Positions 35,927-45,032 are shown, counted from the stretch's first letter. The stretch is DNA of 64,000 bases from Leptospira ognonensis (GCF_004770745.1 NZ_RQGD01000035.1:62001-126000), one strand, 5' to 3'. Made by a program: numbers and translations. The notes: generated from the sequence alone by a model not told the origin.

Positions 35927-37312
35927 TCATTTTCCCTTGGATTGGTCTCGCATGTCACGAACCTTTCGGAATGCATTTCTTGTGACTTCTGGCAACGCCG
36001 GATGGATATAGATCATCGCAAGCATTTGGTCGAGGGTTGCTCCTAAATCGATCGCGAGAATGAGTTGGTGTATGAGGTTACTTGCCTCATCCCCAATGAT
36101 GTGAGCACCTAAGAGCTTTTCTGTTTCCTTATCTACTAGAATTTTTACAAAACCTGTATCACTCAGCCTCGCCATGCCCATGGCAGAAGACGAGTATCGA
36201 TTGACTCCTTTATAATACGGTTTACCTTCAGTGATCAACTGTTCTTCGGTTTTTCCGACAGTTGCAATTTGCGGGTGGGTAAAAATAGCTGAGGGCATGG
36301 ATGGATACTGGATCGGTTTTTGCTTTTGATCTAGATACAGATTTTTAAAAAGATACTCACCTTCAAAATTGGCACTATGTCTAAAAAAATATCTACCTAT
36401 GACATCGCCAAAAGCATAGACGCCTGGCACATTTGTTTCCAGAAATTCATTAACTTGGATGTATCCTAACGGATTGCATTTGATTTGGGTATTTTCTAGA
36501 CCTAAGTCTTCGCTATTGGGAACGATGCCTGTGGCTACGAGTAATTTCTCAGCGGTAAAGACCGCATGGTTGCCGTCGCTTTTGATTCCACTTACAGAAA
36601 AGAGTTGGTTCTCAAATTTGACACTCTGGATCGTAAAATGAGAATGTATAGGAAAGGGGAGGTGGGATTCGAATTCCTGACGGATTTCCTTATCGACTTC
36701 TCGCAAAATATCTGTTCTTGTTAAGCCTACCACATCACAACCGTAAGCTTTGTACGCAGCTCCGAGTTCAAGGCTAATAAACCCAGCTCCTATTACGATT
36801 AAGGAGGAAGGAAGCAGGTCATTCCTAAGTGCCTCCCTGGAAGTCCAATAAGGCGTTCGGGAAAGTCCATCTATAGCTGGAATTTGTGGCCTTGTCCCTA
36901 CCACAATGAATATATGTTTGGCGGTAAATTTTTCACCGTTTGCTTCGAGAACTTTATCTGATACAAACCTTGCATGGTAAGGAAAGTATTCTATATTAGG
37001 ATTTTTTTCGTAGGCAATGGGAATGGACACGGAATCTGCATCTACGGTCGCGGAGACTCGTTTCGAAATGGCCGCAAAATCTGCTTGGAGTTTTCCCTTG
37101 GTATCGATTGGATATTTGAAGGCGGATTCACTTTCCCAAAGAAGCTCAGTTGGGTAGATCATCATTTTGGAAGGGATGCAACCTCGATTCAAACAGGTGC
37201 CACCCGGGGTCTCTTTTTCGAAGACGGCAACCTTTTTCCCTAACTGGGAAGGTGGTGTCACAAGCTTGGTCCCTGCACCCGCACCAATGACGATGATGTC
37301 AAATTCCTTCAT
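35927..37312 (-). CDS. Flavin disulfide reductase, lipoamide-dehydrogenase / mycothione-reductase-like
   Basis: 461 residues, class I pyridine nucleotide-disulfide oxidoreductase. FAD loop IIVIGAGAG; redox pair GGTCLNRGCIPSKMMIYPTE; NAD loop VIGAGFISLELGAAYKAYG; FAD end YAFGDVIG; catalytic dyad IHPALPEV (His-Glu). The stretch NIEYFPYHARFVSD before the NAD loop resembles mycothione reductase more than standard lipoamide dehydrogenase, and the CVNVGC-VPKK of glutathione reductase is absent. Context (GSH and glutaredoxin genes) suggests a thiol-disulfide job, but it could also be the E3 for the PDH genes at 47351-50640. Confidence 0.75.
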   Translation of the reverse strand: MKEFDIIVIGAGAGTKLVTPPSQLGKKVAVFEKETPGGTCLNRGCIPSKMMIYPTELLWESESAFKYPIDTKGKLQADFAAISKRVSATVDADSVSIPIAYEKNPNIEYFPYHARFVSDKVLEANGEKFTAKHIFIVVGTRPQIPAIDGLSRTPYWTSREALRNDLLPSSLIVIGAGFISLELGAAYKAYGCDVVGLTRTDILREVDKEIRQEFESHLPFPIHSHFTIQSVKFENQLFSVSGIKSDGNHAVFTAEKLLVATGIVPNSEDLGLENTQIKCNPLGYIQVNEFLETNVPGVYAFGDVIGRYFFRHSANFEGEYLFKNLYLDQKQKPIQYPSMPSAIFTHPQIATVGKTEEQLITEGKPYYKGVNRYSSSAMGMARLSDTGFVKILVDKETEKLLGAHIIGDEASNLIHQLILAIDLGATLDQMLAMIYIHPALPEVTRNAFRKVRDMRDQSKGK

Positions 37313-37358
37313 CTACGATTACATGGTAAGAAAGGTGAGGTTTTCTGTAAATACCGCT

Positions 37359-38123
37359 TCAGGGAATAAATGGATTTTTCCTGCCTTGGATTCGTTCGAT
37401 GATTTCATTTCTGCGAATTTCAAAGGCATCAGCGGGATCGTTTTCGTGCCAAAAAAGGTAGAGTTTTTTTGTTTCCGAGGGGATGCGAACGCCCCATTGC
37501 ATTTCCATATACAAATAGATTCGGGCAATGTCTCCGCGAATGGCTTCTCTAGGTTCGGCGACATGAGTTTTAAAATCTACTTCAAAATCACATTTTCCAT
37601 ATTCTCGATTTTCTCCTTCAATGATACCAAAAGGAAAGTGGCCTCGATCATTATTGATTTCACCAGGAGACGGAACTAAGTTGTGTAAGTCGGCCTCGAT
37701 TTCACGAAAAACAGGGTCCGTTGCAGAACAACACTTCCGTCCTCGTACGATCTTTCCCTTCGATTCACAATCTTCCTTTTTCCAGCAAGCCCTATCCTTA
37801 CCAAAGCTATAAGCAGGAACGATGTGTTCCCATTCAATCAGGTAACTTCTATCACTTCCTGTTCTGCTGGTAAGTCCACAACTTTCATTTAGAATTTGGA
37901 AGCCTCCTTTTTTCTCGGTGTCAGGTGTGAACTGGCAACCGCAATAAAATTCTTTTCCGACATTTCGATAGATGCGCCTGAGGAATTTTTTAGCTTTCGA
38001 AAAATCTGTTACGACTGTTGTATGAACCTCTTCTTCTTCACCATCAATAGAACAGCTAGAAAGAAAGGATAAAAATAAAAGCAGCAATACGAATGGGAGA
38101 CGGTAGGTGAGAGGAAATGGCAT
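37359..38123 (-). CDS. Endonuclease I (EndA/Vvn) family nuclease, predicted lipoprotein
   Basis: 254 residues. Signal peptide with lipobox LSFLSSC at about residue 17-23. The nuclease domain has the beta-beta-alpha-metal features: WEHIVPAYSFGKDRACWKKE with the catalytic histidine, CCSATDPVFREIEADLHNLV, INNDRGHFPFG with the metal-binding Asn, and the disulfide-forming cysteines. Such enzymes cut DNA and RNA nonspecifically. The ATG 38123 is chosen because it opens the signal peptide. It lies 13 bases from gloB; the next gene starts 46 bases away. Confidence 0.85.
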   Translation of the reverse strand: MPFPLTYRLPFVLLLLFLSFLSSCSIDGEEEEVHTTVVTDFSKAKKFLRRIYRNVGKEFYCGCQFTPDTEKKGGFQILNESCGLTSRTGSDRSYLIEWEHIVPAYSFGKDRACWKKEDCESKGKIVRGRKCCSATDPVFREIEADLHNLVPSPGEINNDRGHFPFGIIEGENREYGKCDFEVDFKTHVAEPREAIRGDIARIYLYMEMQWGVRIPSETKKLYLFWHENDPADAFEIRRNEIIERIQGRKNPFIP

Positions 38124-38136
38124 CTTGGTAACTAGT

Positions 38137-38946
38137 TTACCATTTGTCTCGGACAGAACGCAGATAGATGAATAGATTTTCCTCTGTTTTGGGGATCTCT
38201 GTACCCATCGATTGAAAAAAATCCGGACAGTCATTGAAGATTTCTCGTAAGCGGAAGAATGGATTGATTTTCTTTTCCTTTCCGAGCGTAGCTTCAAAAG
38301 GACTCGCCTCATTGTGATGATGACTCACCCATTCCTGCATCTCCTTAAGAAGGTCATTTTCTGGTTCCAATGTTAAGGAAAATTTCAGATTATTTTCAAT
38401 ATAATCATGACCAGGATTGATCTTGATATGATCAGGTAAGGATAATATCTTTGAGTTCAAAGTTTGAAAGAGGGTCTTGGGATCGCCACCACGGTAACAA
38501 TTTCCCACTCCACCATGAAATAGAGTATCACCGGTAAAAATCTCCTTGGATCCGGTTGCGTCACCCATCACATAACACAAATGGCAGAAAGTGTGACCAG
38601 GAGTTTCCAAAGCTTTCAGACTCTCACCCTCGGCCTCGAACGCAACATCACCTTCTTTCAAAACTTCATCCAATCCCGGAACAAGACCAACGGTTTTGGG
38701 ATGGGCAAAAATCTGTGCCTTCGTTGCCTCCTTCAATTCCAAATTTCCTGCTACATGGTCTTTATGTTCATGCGTGTTCAGTATTCGTTTTAAAGAGAGT
38801 GAATTTTTTTTTAAAAAATTTACAATTTGTTCTGCAGAATAGGGATCGATGCAAATTGCCTCCCCACTTCTTTCTGAGTACACTAGGTAGGTGTAGTTTC
38901 GAAGTGGAGAGTGAGTGTAGATTTGTTTTACACTCAAATTTCGCAT
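38137..38946 (-). CDS. gloB: Glyoxalase II-like metallo-beta-lactamase fold hydrolase
   Basis: 269 residues. Metal ligands are in THEHKDHVAG, ETPGHTFCHLC, FTGDTLFHGGVGNC and NPGHDYIENNLKF, the pattern of hydroxyacylglutathione hydrolase. It would hydrolyse S-lactoylglutathione, a fitting activity beside glutathione synthesis genes. The C-terminal part (after about 185) includes NPFFRLREI, as in glyoxalase II. A persulfide dioxygenase-like variant cannot be excluded. It follows serA by one base. Confidence 0.85.
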   Translation of the reverse strand: MRNLSVKQIYTHSPLRNYTYLVYSERSGEAICIDPYSAEQIVNFLKKNSLSLKRILNTHEHKDHVAGNLELKEATKAQIFAHPKTVGLVPGLDEVLKEGDVAFEAEGESLKALETPGHTFCHLCYVMGDATGSKEIFTGDTLFHGGVGNCYRGGDPKTLFQTLNSKILSLPDHIKINPGHDYIENNLKFSLTLEPENDLLKEMQEWVSHHHNEASPFEATLGKEKKINPFFRLREIFNDCPDFFQSMGTEIPKTEENLFIYLRSVRDKW

Positions 38947-38947
38947 T

Positions 38948-40171
38948 TTAGTATAAGATTCTGGTTCGTATCGAATTCGGATGAGCCTTTATCTTGTTTT
39001 TCAATTCATCACCTAAGTTCTTATCAATTTCCATAGATAAATAACCAATGTTCGCTGAAGTGCTAAGGTTTTGTGTCAGTATATTTCCACCTAAGTCAGT
39101 AATGATCTGGTTGATATCCCTTAAAAAACCTGGTTGGTTTTTGTGGATGTTTAAAATTCGATGGTGAGCTGGTTTTAAATTTCCAAGTTCTATATTGGGA
39201 AAATTAACTGAAAAAGTAGTGGAACCATTATTGATAAATTTTAATAACTTTTGAGCCACCTCGGTTCCGATATTCTTTTGCGCTTCTTCCGTAGAACCGC
39301 CGACATGCGGAGTCAAAATCACATTGGGCAATCCTTGCAATTCACTCTTAAAAGGGTCATCATTCGATTTTGGTTCCTCAGGAAACACATCAATGCCTGC
39401 ACCCGCAATTTTTCCAGATTTCAATCCTTCTGCCAGGGCGCCGATATTTACCACTTTGCCTCTGGATAGATTGATCAGGTAAGAACCATTCTTAACTAAT
39501 GCGAGATGCTCTCTGTTAAATAGATCTTGCGTTTCGGGAGTCTCAGGAACGTGGTAAGTGATAAAGTCGGCTTGTTTTAAAAGTTCCTCATAAGATGTTA
39601 CGAAACTTGCGTTTCCAAGTGGCAATTGGGCAAGTATATCATAAAAAATCACTCGCATCCCCATAGATTCTGCGAGGACCGAGACTTGCGATCCAATATG
39701 TCCATAACCGACGATACCTAAAACCTTTCCTCTGACTTCAAAACAACCTTTGGCAATTTTATTCCATTTTCCAAGGTGCACATCCCTAGACTGATCGGTT
39801 GCCTTTCTGGCAAGCATGATGATCTCAGCTATCACCAGTTCCGCAACAGAGCGGGTATTACTATAAGGAGCATTGAAAACAGGAACAGCAATTTTTTCAG
39901 CTTCTTCCAAATCTACTTGGTTGGTTCCGATGCAAAAACATCCTATGGTAAGAAGACGGCGGGCATTTTTTAATGCCTTAGCAGTAACATTCGTTTTGCT
40001 GCGAATTCCTAGGACGTGAACCTCGCCGATGCGGCGAACCAGCTCATCTTCTTCGAGAGCATCCTTCTCAAGGACGACATCAAAGCCGTCTCGTTTGAAA
40101 AGTTCATAGGCGTCTTTGTGGATGTTTTCAAGAAGTAGGACTTTGATTTTTCCCTTAGGGTAAGATTCCAT
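38948..40171 (-). CDS. serA: D-3-phosphoglycerate dehydrogenase
   Basis: 407 residues, E. coli-length with a C-terminal ACT domain. It makes 3-phosphohydroxypyruvate, the first step to serine and so to cysteine and glutathione. Blocks are IGCFCIGTNQVDLEEAEK, SNTRSVAELVIAEIIMLARK, WNKIAKGCFEVRGKVLGIVG (with GYGHIG Rossmann loop), NGSYLINLSRGKVVN, FPEEP and TPHVGGSTEEAQ with the catalytic His. The ACT part starts ILNIHKNQPGFLRDINQIIT. It leads a minus-strand run down to 31478. Confidence 0.95.
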   Translation of the reverse strand: MESYPKGKIKVLLLENIHKDAYELFKRDGFDVVLEKDALEEDELVRRIGEVHVLGIRSKTNVTAKALKNARRLLTIGCFCIGTNQVDLEEAEKIAVPVFNAPYSNTRSVAELVIAEIIMLARKATDQSRDVHLGKWNKIAKGCFEVRGKVLGIVGYGHIGSQVSVLAESMGMRVIFYDILAQLPLGNASFVTSYEELLKQADFITYHVPETPETQDLFNREHLALVKNGSYLINLSRGKVVNIGALAEGLKSGKIAGAGIDVFPEEPKSNDDPFKSELQGLPNVILTPHVGGSTEEAQKNIGTEVAQKLLKFINNGSTTFSVNFPNIELGNLKPAHHRILNIHKNQPGFLRDINQIITDLGGNILTQNLSTSANIGYLSMEIDKNLGDELKNKIKAHPNSIRTRILY

Positions 40172-40229
40172 ATAAGAACAGGTTTTTTTCCTTTGCGAAA
40201 GCTTGCATCTCGAAAAAGGTGAAACTTGT

Positions 40230-40781
40230 ATGGAAAGAAATCATCATTTACTCGCCCTTCGAGGCCTTCTCCTAGCAGGATTCACTGCCTTGAGCCTTGG
40301 CTGCCAATCAAGTCGTGCCTACCAAATCCAGTATGAACCTACGATCGAACAACTTACGGCCGAGTCAGAGGAAATTTGTCTGAAACAAACTTTGTATTTT
40401 TTCTCTCGTAAACCTTGTATTAGCATCAAAGGGGAAAAGGACAATACTTCCGGTGTCGTCCAATACTATTTTAGATACGAAATTGGCACCTTTGATGTAG
40501 ATCTTCCTTTAGGGACCAGTCTGAAATTGGGAGATGTTTGGTACAACTTGAAAAAGTCAGGGACCAACTACACCGATACCATCTCTATCAGTTCGTTCCT
40601 GGGCCCAGAGATCTTGCCAGCTCTCGCTTCTGCTTCAAAAATAGAGGTGAGTTATACGAATCGTTCAAGGACTGAAAATTACATACTTACCGAATCCCAG
40701 AGCAATCGCCTGAAGGAAGACTTTGTCAAAATCCAGCGCCTTCTAGAATCAGAAAAGAAGATGAACATCCTAAAGAAATAA
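40230..40781 (+). CDS. Hypothetical lipoprotein
   Basis: 183 residues from ATG 40230, with AAAGGTG about 8 bases upstream. A signal peptide with lipobox LSLGC (about residue 21-25) is clear. After it the protein is soluble, with segments DVDLPLGTSLKLGDVWYNLK and ISISSFLGPEILPALASASK, and a lysine-rich C-terminal helix. No known domain was recognised. It is divergent from serA and is followed by a hairpin terminator. Likely surface or periplasm-facing. Confidence 0.75.
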   Translation: MERNHHLLALRGLLLAGFTALSLGCQSSRAYQIQYEPTIEQLTAESEEICLKQTLYFFSRKPCISIKGEKDNTSGVVQYYFRYEIGTFDVDLPLGTSLKLGDVWYNLKKSGTNYTDTISISSFLGPEILPALASASKIEVSYTNRSRTENYILTESQSNRLKEDFVKIQRLLESEKKMNILKK

Positions 40782-40785
40782 AGCA

Positions 40786-40809
40786 ACCGAGAGTCTAAGG
40801 GCTCTCGGT
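40786..40809. terminator. Bidirectional terminator hairpin between the lipoprotein gene and lysS
   Basis: ACCGAGAG (40786-40793) and CTCTCGGT (40802-40809) form an 8-bp GC-rich stem with an 8-base loop between the two convergent stops (40781 and 40819). T-rich sequence follows at about 40816-40820. The U tract is short, so efficiency is unclear. Confidence 0.6.
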
Positions 40810-40818
40810 CATTCGCTT

Positions 40819-42312
40819 TTATTCAGGTCGCATCAGTGGAAAGAGAATGGTATCTCGGATAGAATGTGAGTCTGTAAGTAACATCACCAGTCGATCGATT
40901 CCGATCCCAAGGCCACCTGTTGGTGGGAGTCCATATTCGAGAGCGCGGATGTAATCATCGTCCATCATAAACGCTTCATCATCGCCAGCTTCTCTCTGCC
41001 TTACTTGTTCCTCAAATCTTTCTTTTTGGTCAAAAGGATCGTTTAACTCAGTGAAGGCATTGCCAATTTCACGGCCGGCAACATAAGGCTCGAATCTTTC
41101 CACATAACGAGGATCATCTTCTCTTGATTTTGCCAGAGGAGAGAGTTCTTTCGGAAAATCTGTAATAAAGATAGGCTGGATGAGAAAAGGTTCTACAAGG
41201 GAGCTAAACACCTCATCGCAAACCTTCCATATCGATACACAATCATCGGCATCTACTTTTACAGCTTTTGCCTTTGATTTGGCATCATCGAGACTTTTGA
41301 TTTCACTAAAATCAATTCCAGAATATTCTTTAATGATATCCACATATTTGATTCGCTTCCAAGGAGAAGAGATATCGATCATTTCTTTTCCATAAGCAAA
41401 CTTTGTACCTTTTCCAATCGCCTCTGCAACGGATATCACCATTCTTTCCGTTAGGCTTAGCATAGTTTCCATATCCCCAAAAGCCATATATGCTTCCATC
41501 ATCGTAAACTCTGGGTTGTGTTTGGTAGAGATACCTTCGTTTCGAAAATTACGATTGAGTTCAAAGACCCGGTCCATTCCTCCGACGATGAGCCGCTTCA
41601 AATAGAGCTCAGGAGCAATTCGTAAAAAGAGGGTTAGATCTAAGGTATTATGGTGTGTGACAAATGGTCTGGCAGCAGCTCCCCCGGCAATCGGCTGCAT
41701 CATCGGTGTTTCCACTTCGAGAAAACCTTCGTTCGTTAAAAATTTGCGGATTTCTGAAACGATGCGAGAGCGCATCTTGAATGTCTCACGCACATGGTCG
41801 TTGACAACAAGATCTACGTAACGCATACGGTACCTTTGTTCGACATCCGAAAAGGCATCAAAGATCACTCCATCTTTTTCTTTAACAACCGGAAGCGGGC
41901 GGACACACTTGGCTAACAATGTAACTGACGTCAGGTGGAGTGTGGTCTCTCCTTTTTGGGTTTGGAATAACCAGCCTTCTATACCGATCCAGTCTCCTAA
42001 GTCTAGCGATTTAAAAAGGGCATAGTTTTCTTCGCCCAAGTCATCTCTAGTGGCATACAATTGGATCAAACCATCCTTATCTTTGAGATGGGCAAAACTT
42101 GCTTTCCCCATCACACGCTTGGCGTGTAACCTTCCACCTAATTTAAAGGATTTTTTTTCAGTAATTGCTGGATCAAAACCAGCAATCAAGGAAGTGGAGT
42201 ATGCGTTCGGAAAGAAACGTAATGGATAGGGATTGATCCCTTTTGCTTTCCAATCTTTAATCTTTTGAATGCGTTGTTCAATGAGCTCGTTTGTGTTGTG
42301 AATGTCATCCAT
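40819..42312 (-). CDS. lysS: Lysyl-tRNA synthetase, class II
   Basis: 497 residues. An N-terminal OB-fold anticodon domain (about 45-150, [20 protein letters not shown]) precedes the class II core: motif 1 near [19 protein letters not shown], motif 2 [27 protein letters not shown] (two adjoining blocks) and motif 3 [16 protein letters not shown]. It charges tRNA-Lys, the tRNA at 11429. The spirochete Borrelia uses a class I LysRS; this window shows the class II type. Its ATG is adjacent to the stop of the DUF218 gene. Confidence 0.96.
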   Translation of the reverse strand: MDDIHNTNELIEQRIQKIKDWKAKGINPYPLRFFPNAYSTSLIAGFDPAITEKKSFKLGGRLHAKRVMGKASFAHLKDKDGLIQLYATRDDLGEENYALFKSLDLGDWIGIEGWLFQTQKGETTLHLTSVTLLAKCVRPLPVVKEKDGVIFDAFSDVEQRYRMRYVDLVVNDHVRETFKMRSRIVSEIRKFLTNEGFLEVETPMMQPIAGGAAARPFVTHHNTLDLTLFLRIAPELYLKRLIVGGMDRVFELNRNFRNEGISTKHNPEFTMMEAYMAFGDMETMLSLTERMVISVAEAIGKGTKFAYGKEMIDISSPWKRIKYVDIIKEYSGIDFSEIKSLDDAKSKAKAVKVDADDCVSIWKVCDEVFSSLVEPFLIQPIFITDFPKELSPLAKSREDDPRYVERFEPYVAGREIGNAFTELNDPFDQKERFEEQVRQREAGDDEAFMMDDDYIRALEYGLPPTGGLGIGIDRLVMLLTDSHSIRDTILFPLMRPE

Positions 42313-42948
42313 TTAGATGATACCTCTAATTAAATAATATAGATAGCGAATGTACTCGTAGGCAACTTCTCGAAACCCGTCATCGGACAAAAACCAACTC
42401 GAAGCTGTCATGTCTGATGGGAAAAGAAAACATGAAATTTGAACCGGAAGTGAAGAGAGATTTTTCTGATACACTTTTAGGATTCTCTTAGATTCAAATT
42501 CTCGTGTAAGGAGTAAAATGGATTTAAGATTTTCCGAGACAATGACTTTCAAAATATTTTTTGCTGCTTCATCCGAATCTCCAAGCCTAGAGGGTGCAAT
42601 GGTTAAAAATTGAATGGCATCAGTACTAACTTGTAAAGCCGCGAGATTTGCTGTAATTTTCTGTTCTTTTTCCGTTTGCGAAATTAATAGATTGTCTGCT
42701 TTATCTTCTCGAATAACGACAATTAATCGAGAAAATGTTTTCTTTTGGTATAAACTGGCAATCGACTTTAGAAATTTTTTGGATGGCAGGGATTGGGTCT
42801 CAAGGATCGCGAGATCCGATTTATGAAACGGCTCGCTTACCTTAAGCACATAGGGGGCTGCAAACAGAAAACTCAAGAAAAGGATTACCGGACTTAAAAA
42901 ACCAATGGTATAAAGCTTCAGTCGGAAAGTAAGATCAGATACTTGCAT
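42313..42948 (-). CDS. DUF218 (YdcF/ElyC-like) membrane-anchored protein
   Basis: 211 residues. One N-terminal membrane span (about residues 9-33, FLSPVILFLSFLFAAPYVL), then a soluble domain whose layout fits DUF218: RLIVVI, a middle SRLGDSDEAAKNILKVIVSE with LKSILLLTREFESKRILKVY, and the terminal SWFLSDDGFREVAYEYIRYLYYLIRG, which matches the usual W-x-E-x-x-R-E-Y-x-K-x-x-Y ending. The catalytic-site Gly/Arg cluster is weak. Function unknown; E. coli relatives affect envelope precursors. It is directly upstream of lysS with no gap. Confidence 0.55.
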   Translation of the reverse strand: MQVSDLTFRLKLYTIGFLSPVILFLSFLFAAPYVLKVSEPFHKSDLAILETQSLPSKKFLKSIASLYQKKTFSRLIVVIREDKADNLLISQTEKEQKITANLAALQVSTDAIQFLTIAPSRLGDSDEAAKNILKVIVSENLKSILLLTREFESKRILKVYQKNLSSLPVQISCFLFPSDMTASSWFLSDDGFREVAYEYIRYLYYLIRGII

Positions 42949-43008
42949 GGCCTATCACACAACCTTACCCTTTCAGGAGTGGGGTGTGACAAGAGAAAAT
43001 TGATCTCC

Positions 43009-43036
43009 TTGACGAAAGCACCGTTTTTCTTACCCT
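43009..43036 (+). promoter_or_regulatory. Likely promoter of tRNA-Leu
   Basis: TTGACG (43009-43014), a 16-base spacer and TACCCT (43031-43036), the same layout as the tRNA-Lys and tRNA-Asp promoters. The -10 is the weakest of the three and lies 25 bases before the mature tRNA. Confidence 0.45.
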
Positions 43037-43061
43037 GGCAGAATAAACGACCTTAGACATC

Positions 43062-43143
43062 GCTCGGATGGTGGAATTGGTAGACACGCTACTTTGAGGT
43101 GGTAGTGCCGCAAGGTGTGGGGGTTCGAGTCCCCCTTCGAGCA
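43062..43143 (+). tRNA. tRNA-Leu(GAG)
   Basis: An 82-base class II tRNA with a long variable arm. Acceptor arms GCTCGGA and TTCGAGC pair (one G-U), discriminator A. The D arm holds GGTGGAATTGGTAGACACGC. The anticodon stem CTACT/GGTAG encloses TTGAGGT, anticodon GAG. The variable arm is TGCCGCAAGGTG, and the T arm has GGGTTCGAGTCCC. CCA is not encoded. Confidence 0.95.
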
Positions 43144-43222
43144 AACGTTGTTACACGAAATCCTTCCAAATTTCCCGATACCAATCCCTACAAATGAAAT
43201 TGACAGAAGACCTACTAGAATC

Positions 43223-43648
43223 ATGCTACTAGGCATGAAACAAGCACCCTTAACCGTACAAGCTAAAATCTCCTCGGATGTTCATAAAGTTTGGAACTAT
43301 TACACTGCGCCCGAGCACATTACAAAATGGAATTTTGCAGATCCGTCTTGGCATTGTCCAAGTGCCGAAAATGATTTAAAAGCAGGTGGTAAATACAAGG
43401 CACGTATGGAAGCAAAAGACGGAAGTTTCGGATTTGATTTTGAAGCCGTTTACAGCGAGGTGTTGCCTGAGAAAAAGTTGGCATTTACAATGGAAGACGG
43501 AAGAGAGGCGACGGTCCTCTTTCAAGAACTAGGTAACGAAACGAATGTGATCATTACCTTTGATGCCGAAAATGAAAATCCCATCGAGATGCAAATTGGT
43601 GGTTGGCAATCGATTCTCGATCAATTTAAAAAGTATACTGAAGGGTAA
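43223..43648 (+). CDS. SRPBCC / AHSA1-like protein
   Basis: 141 residues from ATG 43223 (ATG 43235 is the alternative start; the in-frame stretch back to 43115 overlaps tRNA-Leu and is rejected). The domain has the Hsp90 ATPase activator homologue pattern: VQAKISSDVHKVWNYYTAPE HITKWNFADPSWHCPSAEND (two adjoining blocks), GGKYKARMEAKDGSFGFDFE and the C-terminal GGWQSILDQFKKY. SRPBCC proteins bind hydrophobic ligands in a deep cavity; the ligand is not known. A 196-base region to the next gene holds no clear gene. Confidence 0.85.
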   Translation: MLLGMKQAPLTVQAKISSDVHKVWNYYTAPEHITKWNFADPSWHCPSAENDLKAGGKYKARMEAKDGSFGFDFEAVYSEVLPEKKLAFTMEDGREATVLFQELGNETNVIITFDAENENPIEMQIGGWQSILDQFKKYTEG

Positions 43649-43844
43649 GTGAATGTTGAGTTGAGAGACGTCCTGACATCGGATTGGTGGTACCGGTCTA
43701 TGTTAGTCCAATGAAACAAGTAAAATCTAAAATTATCTGTTACGGTTAGGATCATACTCGAGACGAGGAGAGTCGCGAAAATTTAAAAATTGAAATTTAA
43801 GTTCGTTAGCTTATATCTTGGTTTTAAAAAGGAACACTAATTTC
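43649..43844. other. Intergenic region without clear gene
   Basis: 196 bases between the SRPBCC gene and the convergent serine hydrolase. Both strands were read. Only a 12-codon ATG frame (43710-43748) and short AT-rich repeats near 43780-43800 were seen; nothing supports a gene, a strong hairpin terminator or a riboswitch. Confidence 0.5.
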
Positions 43845-45032
43845 TCACTGTTTCAAAGTGTTCACATCTTTTAAAATGCGCATCAAGTGAAACATCATTT
43901 CGAAGGCATCATCAATATGGTCGGTGCTACCAAAATTAGCTATGATATGCGTGTCGTATTCGGGTGCATAAAAACAGAGTGTAGATAAAAGTCCTGAATG
44001 TCCATAAAGCAGGGGAGTGCCCTTCATCAAAAAAAGCATCTCTCCATAATCGACTGTCATGAGCCCAAGCCCGTAAAAAATTCCATCATGAAATGGGTAG
44101 GTTCCTTTCATCTCTTCATACATCTTGGAAGAAATAAGCCGACCGGAAACCAAAGCCTTCTGGAACTTAAGGAGATCCTCCGTCGTAGAAACAAGACCGC
44201 CTCCAGCCCAATCCGCACTGATACTTTTAAAATTAGTCACATCTTGTTCTCCCAAAAACATATGCGAAAGGGGCAGCTGATTCTCTGATATCGGCTGGCT
44301 TCGCAGGTGCATGTAGGTAGAATTCATTTGTAGAGGCGCAAAAATTTTTACTTTAAGTTGGTCTTCTAAAGTTTGTTTGTTTAACTTTTCTAATATCAGT
44401 CCAAGTAATACATAACCAGTGTCAGAGTAAGCGAATGTTTCACCGGGTTTTCCGATTGCCTTTTGGTATTTCCTTGTAAATTCAACCAAATCATTGGGTT
44501 TCCAGAACTGGTTTGGATTTTTGGAAATTTCGCCAATTACTGCTTTGGCATTTTTATTTGTTTCATCGGTTGATTCAAAATAATCGGCCATCCCTGAAGT
44601 ATGATTTAGTAGTTGTTTGATGGTGACTTTGTCGGCATGGTCGGTGCCTTCAAAAACAAATAGCCCTTTCAAAAATTCTTGTCCAAGGATATTGATAATT
44701 TTCGTGTCGAAACTTAGTTTTCCTTTTTCAATTTCCTTTAGTATCAGAACACTCGTAAACATTTTGCCAATGCTTGCCGTATGAAAGGGTTGAATAGGAA
44801 CCGCGGGGATTTCCGTTTTCCCATCAAAAACAGTGCCGAAACTTCGGCTTACATGCAATTGGAGTTTATCAGAGTGAACAAGGAGAGAGGCGTTTTTGAT
44901 GTTATCTTGATTTGTGACTGCAGACAGAAATTTTTTTTCAATTTCCGATTCCGCTTCTTTTTTGTCCGTTATTTGGCAATGAAACGTGAGTAAGCAGGCA
45001 AGACTAAAGTTTAGAATCTGAGTCAATTTCAT
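43845..45032 (-). CDS. Serine beta-lactamase-like hydrolase, lipoprotein
   Basis: 395 residues from ATG 45032; the upstream in-frame stretch to 45164 overlaps pgsA and lacks a signal peptide. Lipobox LLTFHC at about residue 13-18. The class C beta-lactamase/DD-peptidase features are the SxxK motif in FHTASIGKMFTSVL, LLNHTSGMADYFES, and the YxN-like YSDTGYVLLGLIL where the Asn is Asp-like. A late GHSG motif (YGHSGLLSTLCFYAP) replaces KTG. Members include esterases and peptidases, so the substrate is open. It is exported to the periplasm or the surface. Confidence 0.8.
   Translation of the reverse strand: MKLTQILNFSLACLLTFHCQITDKKEAESEIEKKFLSAVTNQDNIKNASLLVHSDKLQLHVSRSFGTVFDGKTEIPAVPIQPFHTASIGKMFTSVLILKEIEKGKLSFDTKIINILGQEFLKGLFVFEGTDHADKVTIKQLLNHTSGMADYFESTDETNKNAKAVIGEISKNPNQFWKPNDLVEFTRKYQKAIGKPGETFAYSDTGYVLLGLILEKLNKQTLEDQLKVKIFAPLQMNSTYMHLRSQPISENQLPLSHMFLGEQDVTNFKSISADWAGGGLVSTTEDLLKFQKALVSGRLISSKMYEEMKGTYPFHDGIFYGLGLMTVDYGEMLFLMKGTPLLYGHSGLLSTLCFYAPEYDTHIIANFGSTDHIDDAFEMMFHLMRILKDVNTLKQ

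Noticed and set aside
38124..38312. Extension of the endonuclease frame into gloB
   Set aside because: The signal peptide starts at 38123, and the extension is the shadow of gloB in another frame.
43115..43222. In-frame extension of the SRPBCC gene back into tRNA-Leu
   Set aside because: It overlaps a clear tRNA and adds residues unlike the family; ATG 43223 or 43235 gives the normal protein.
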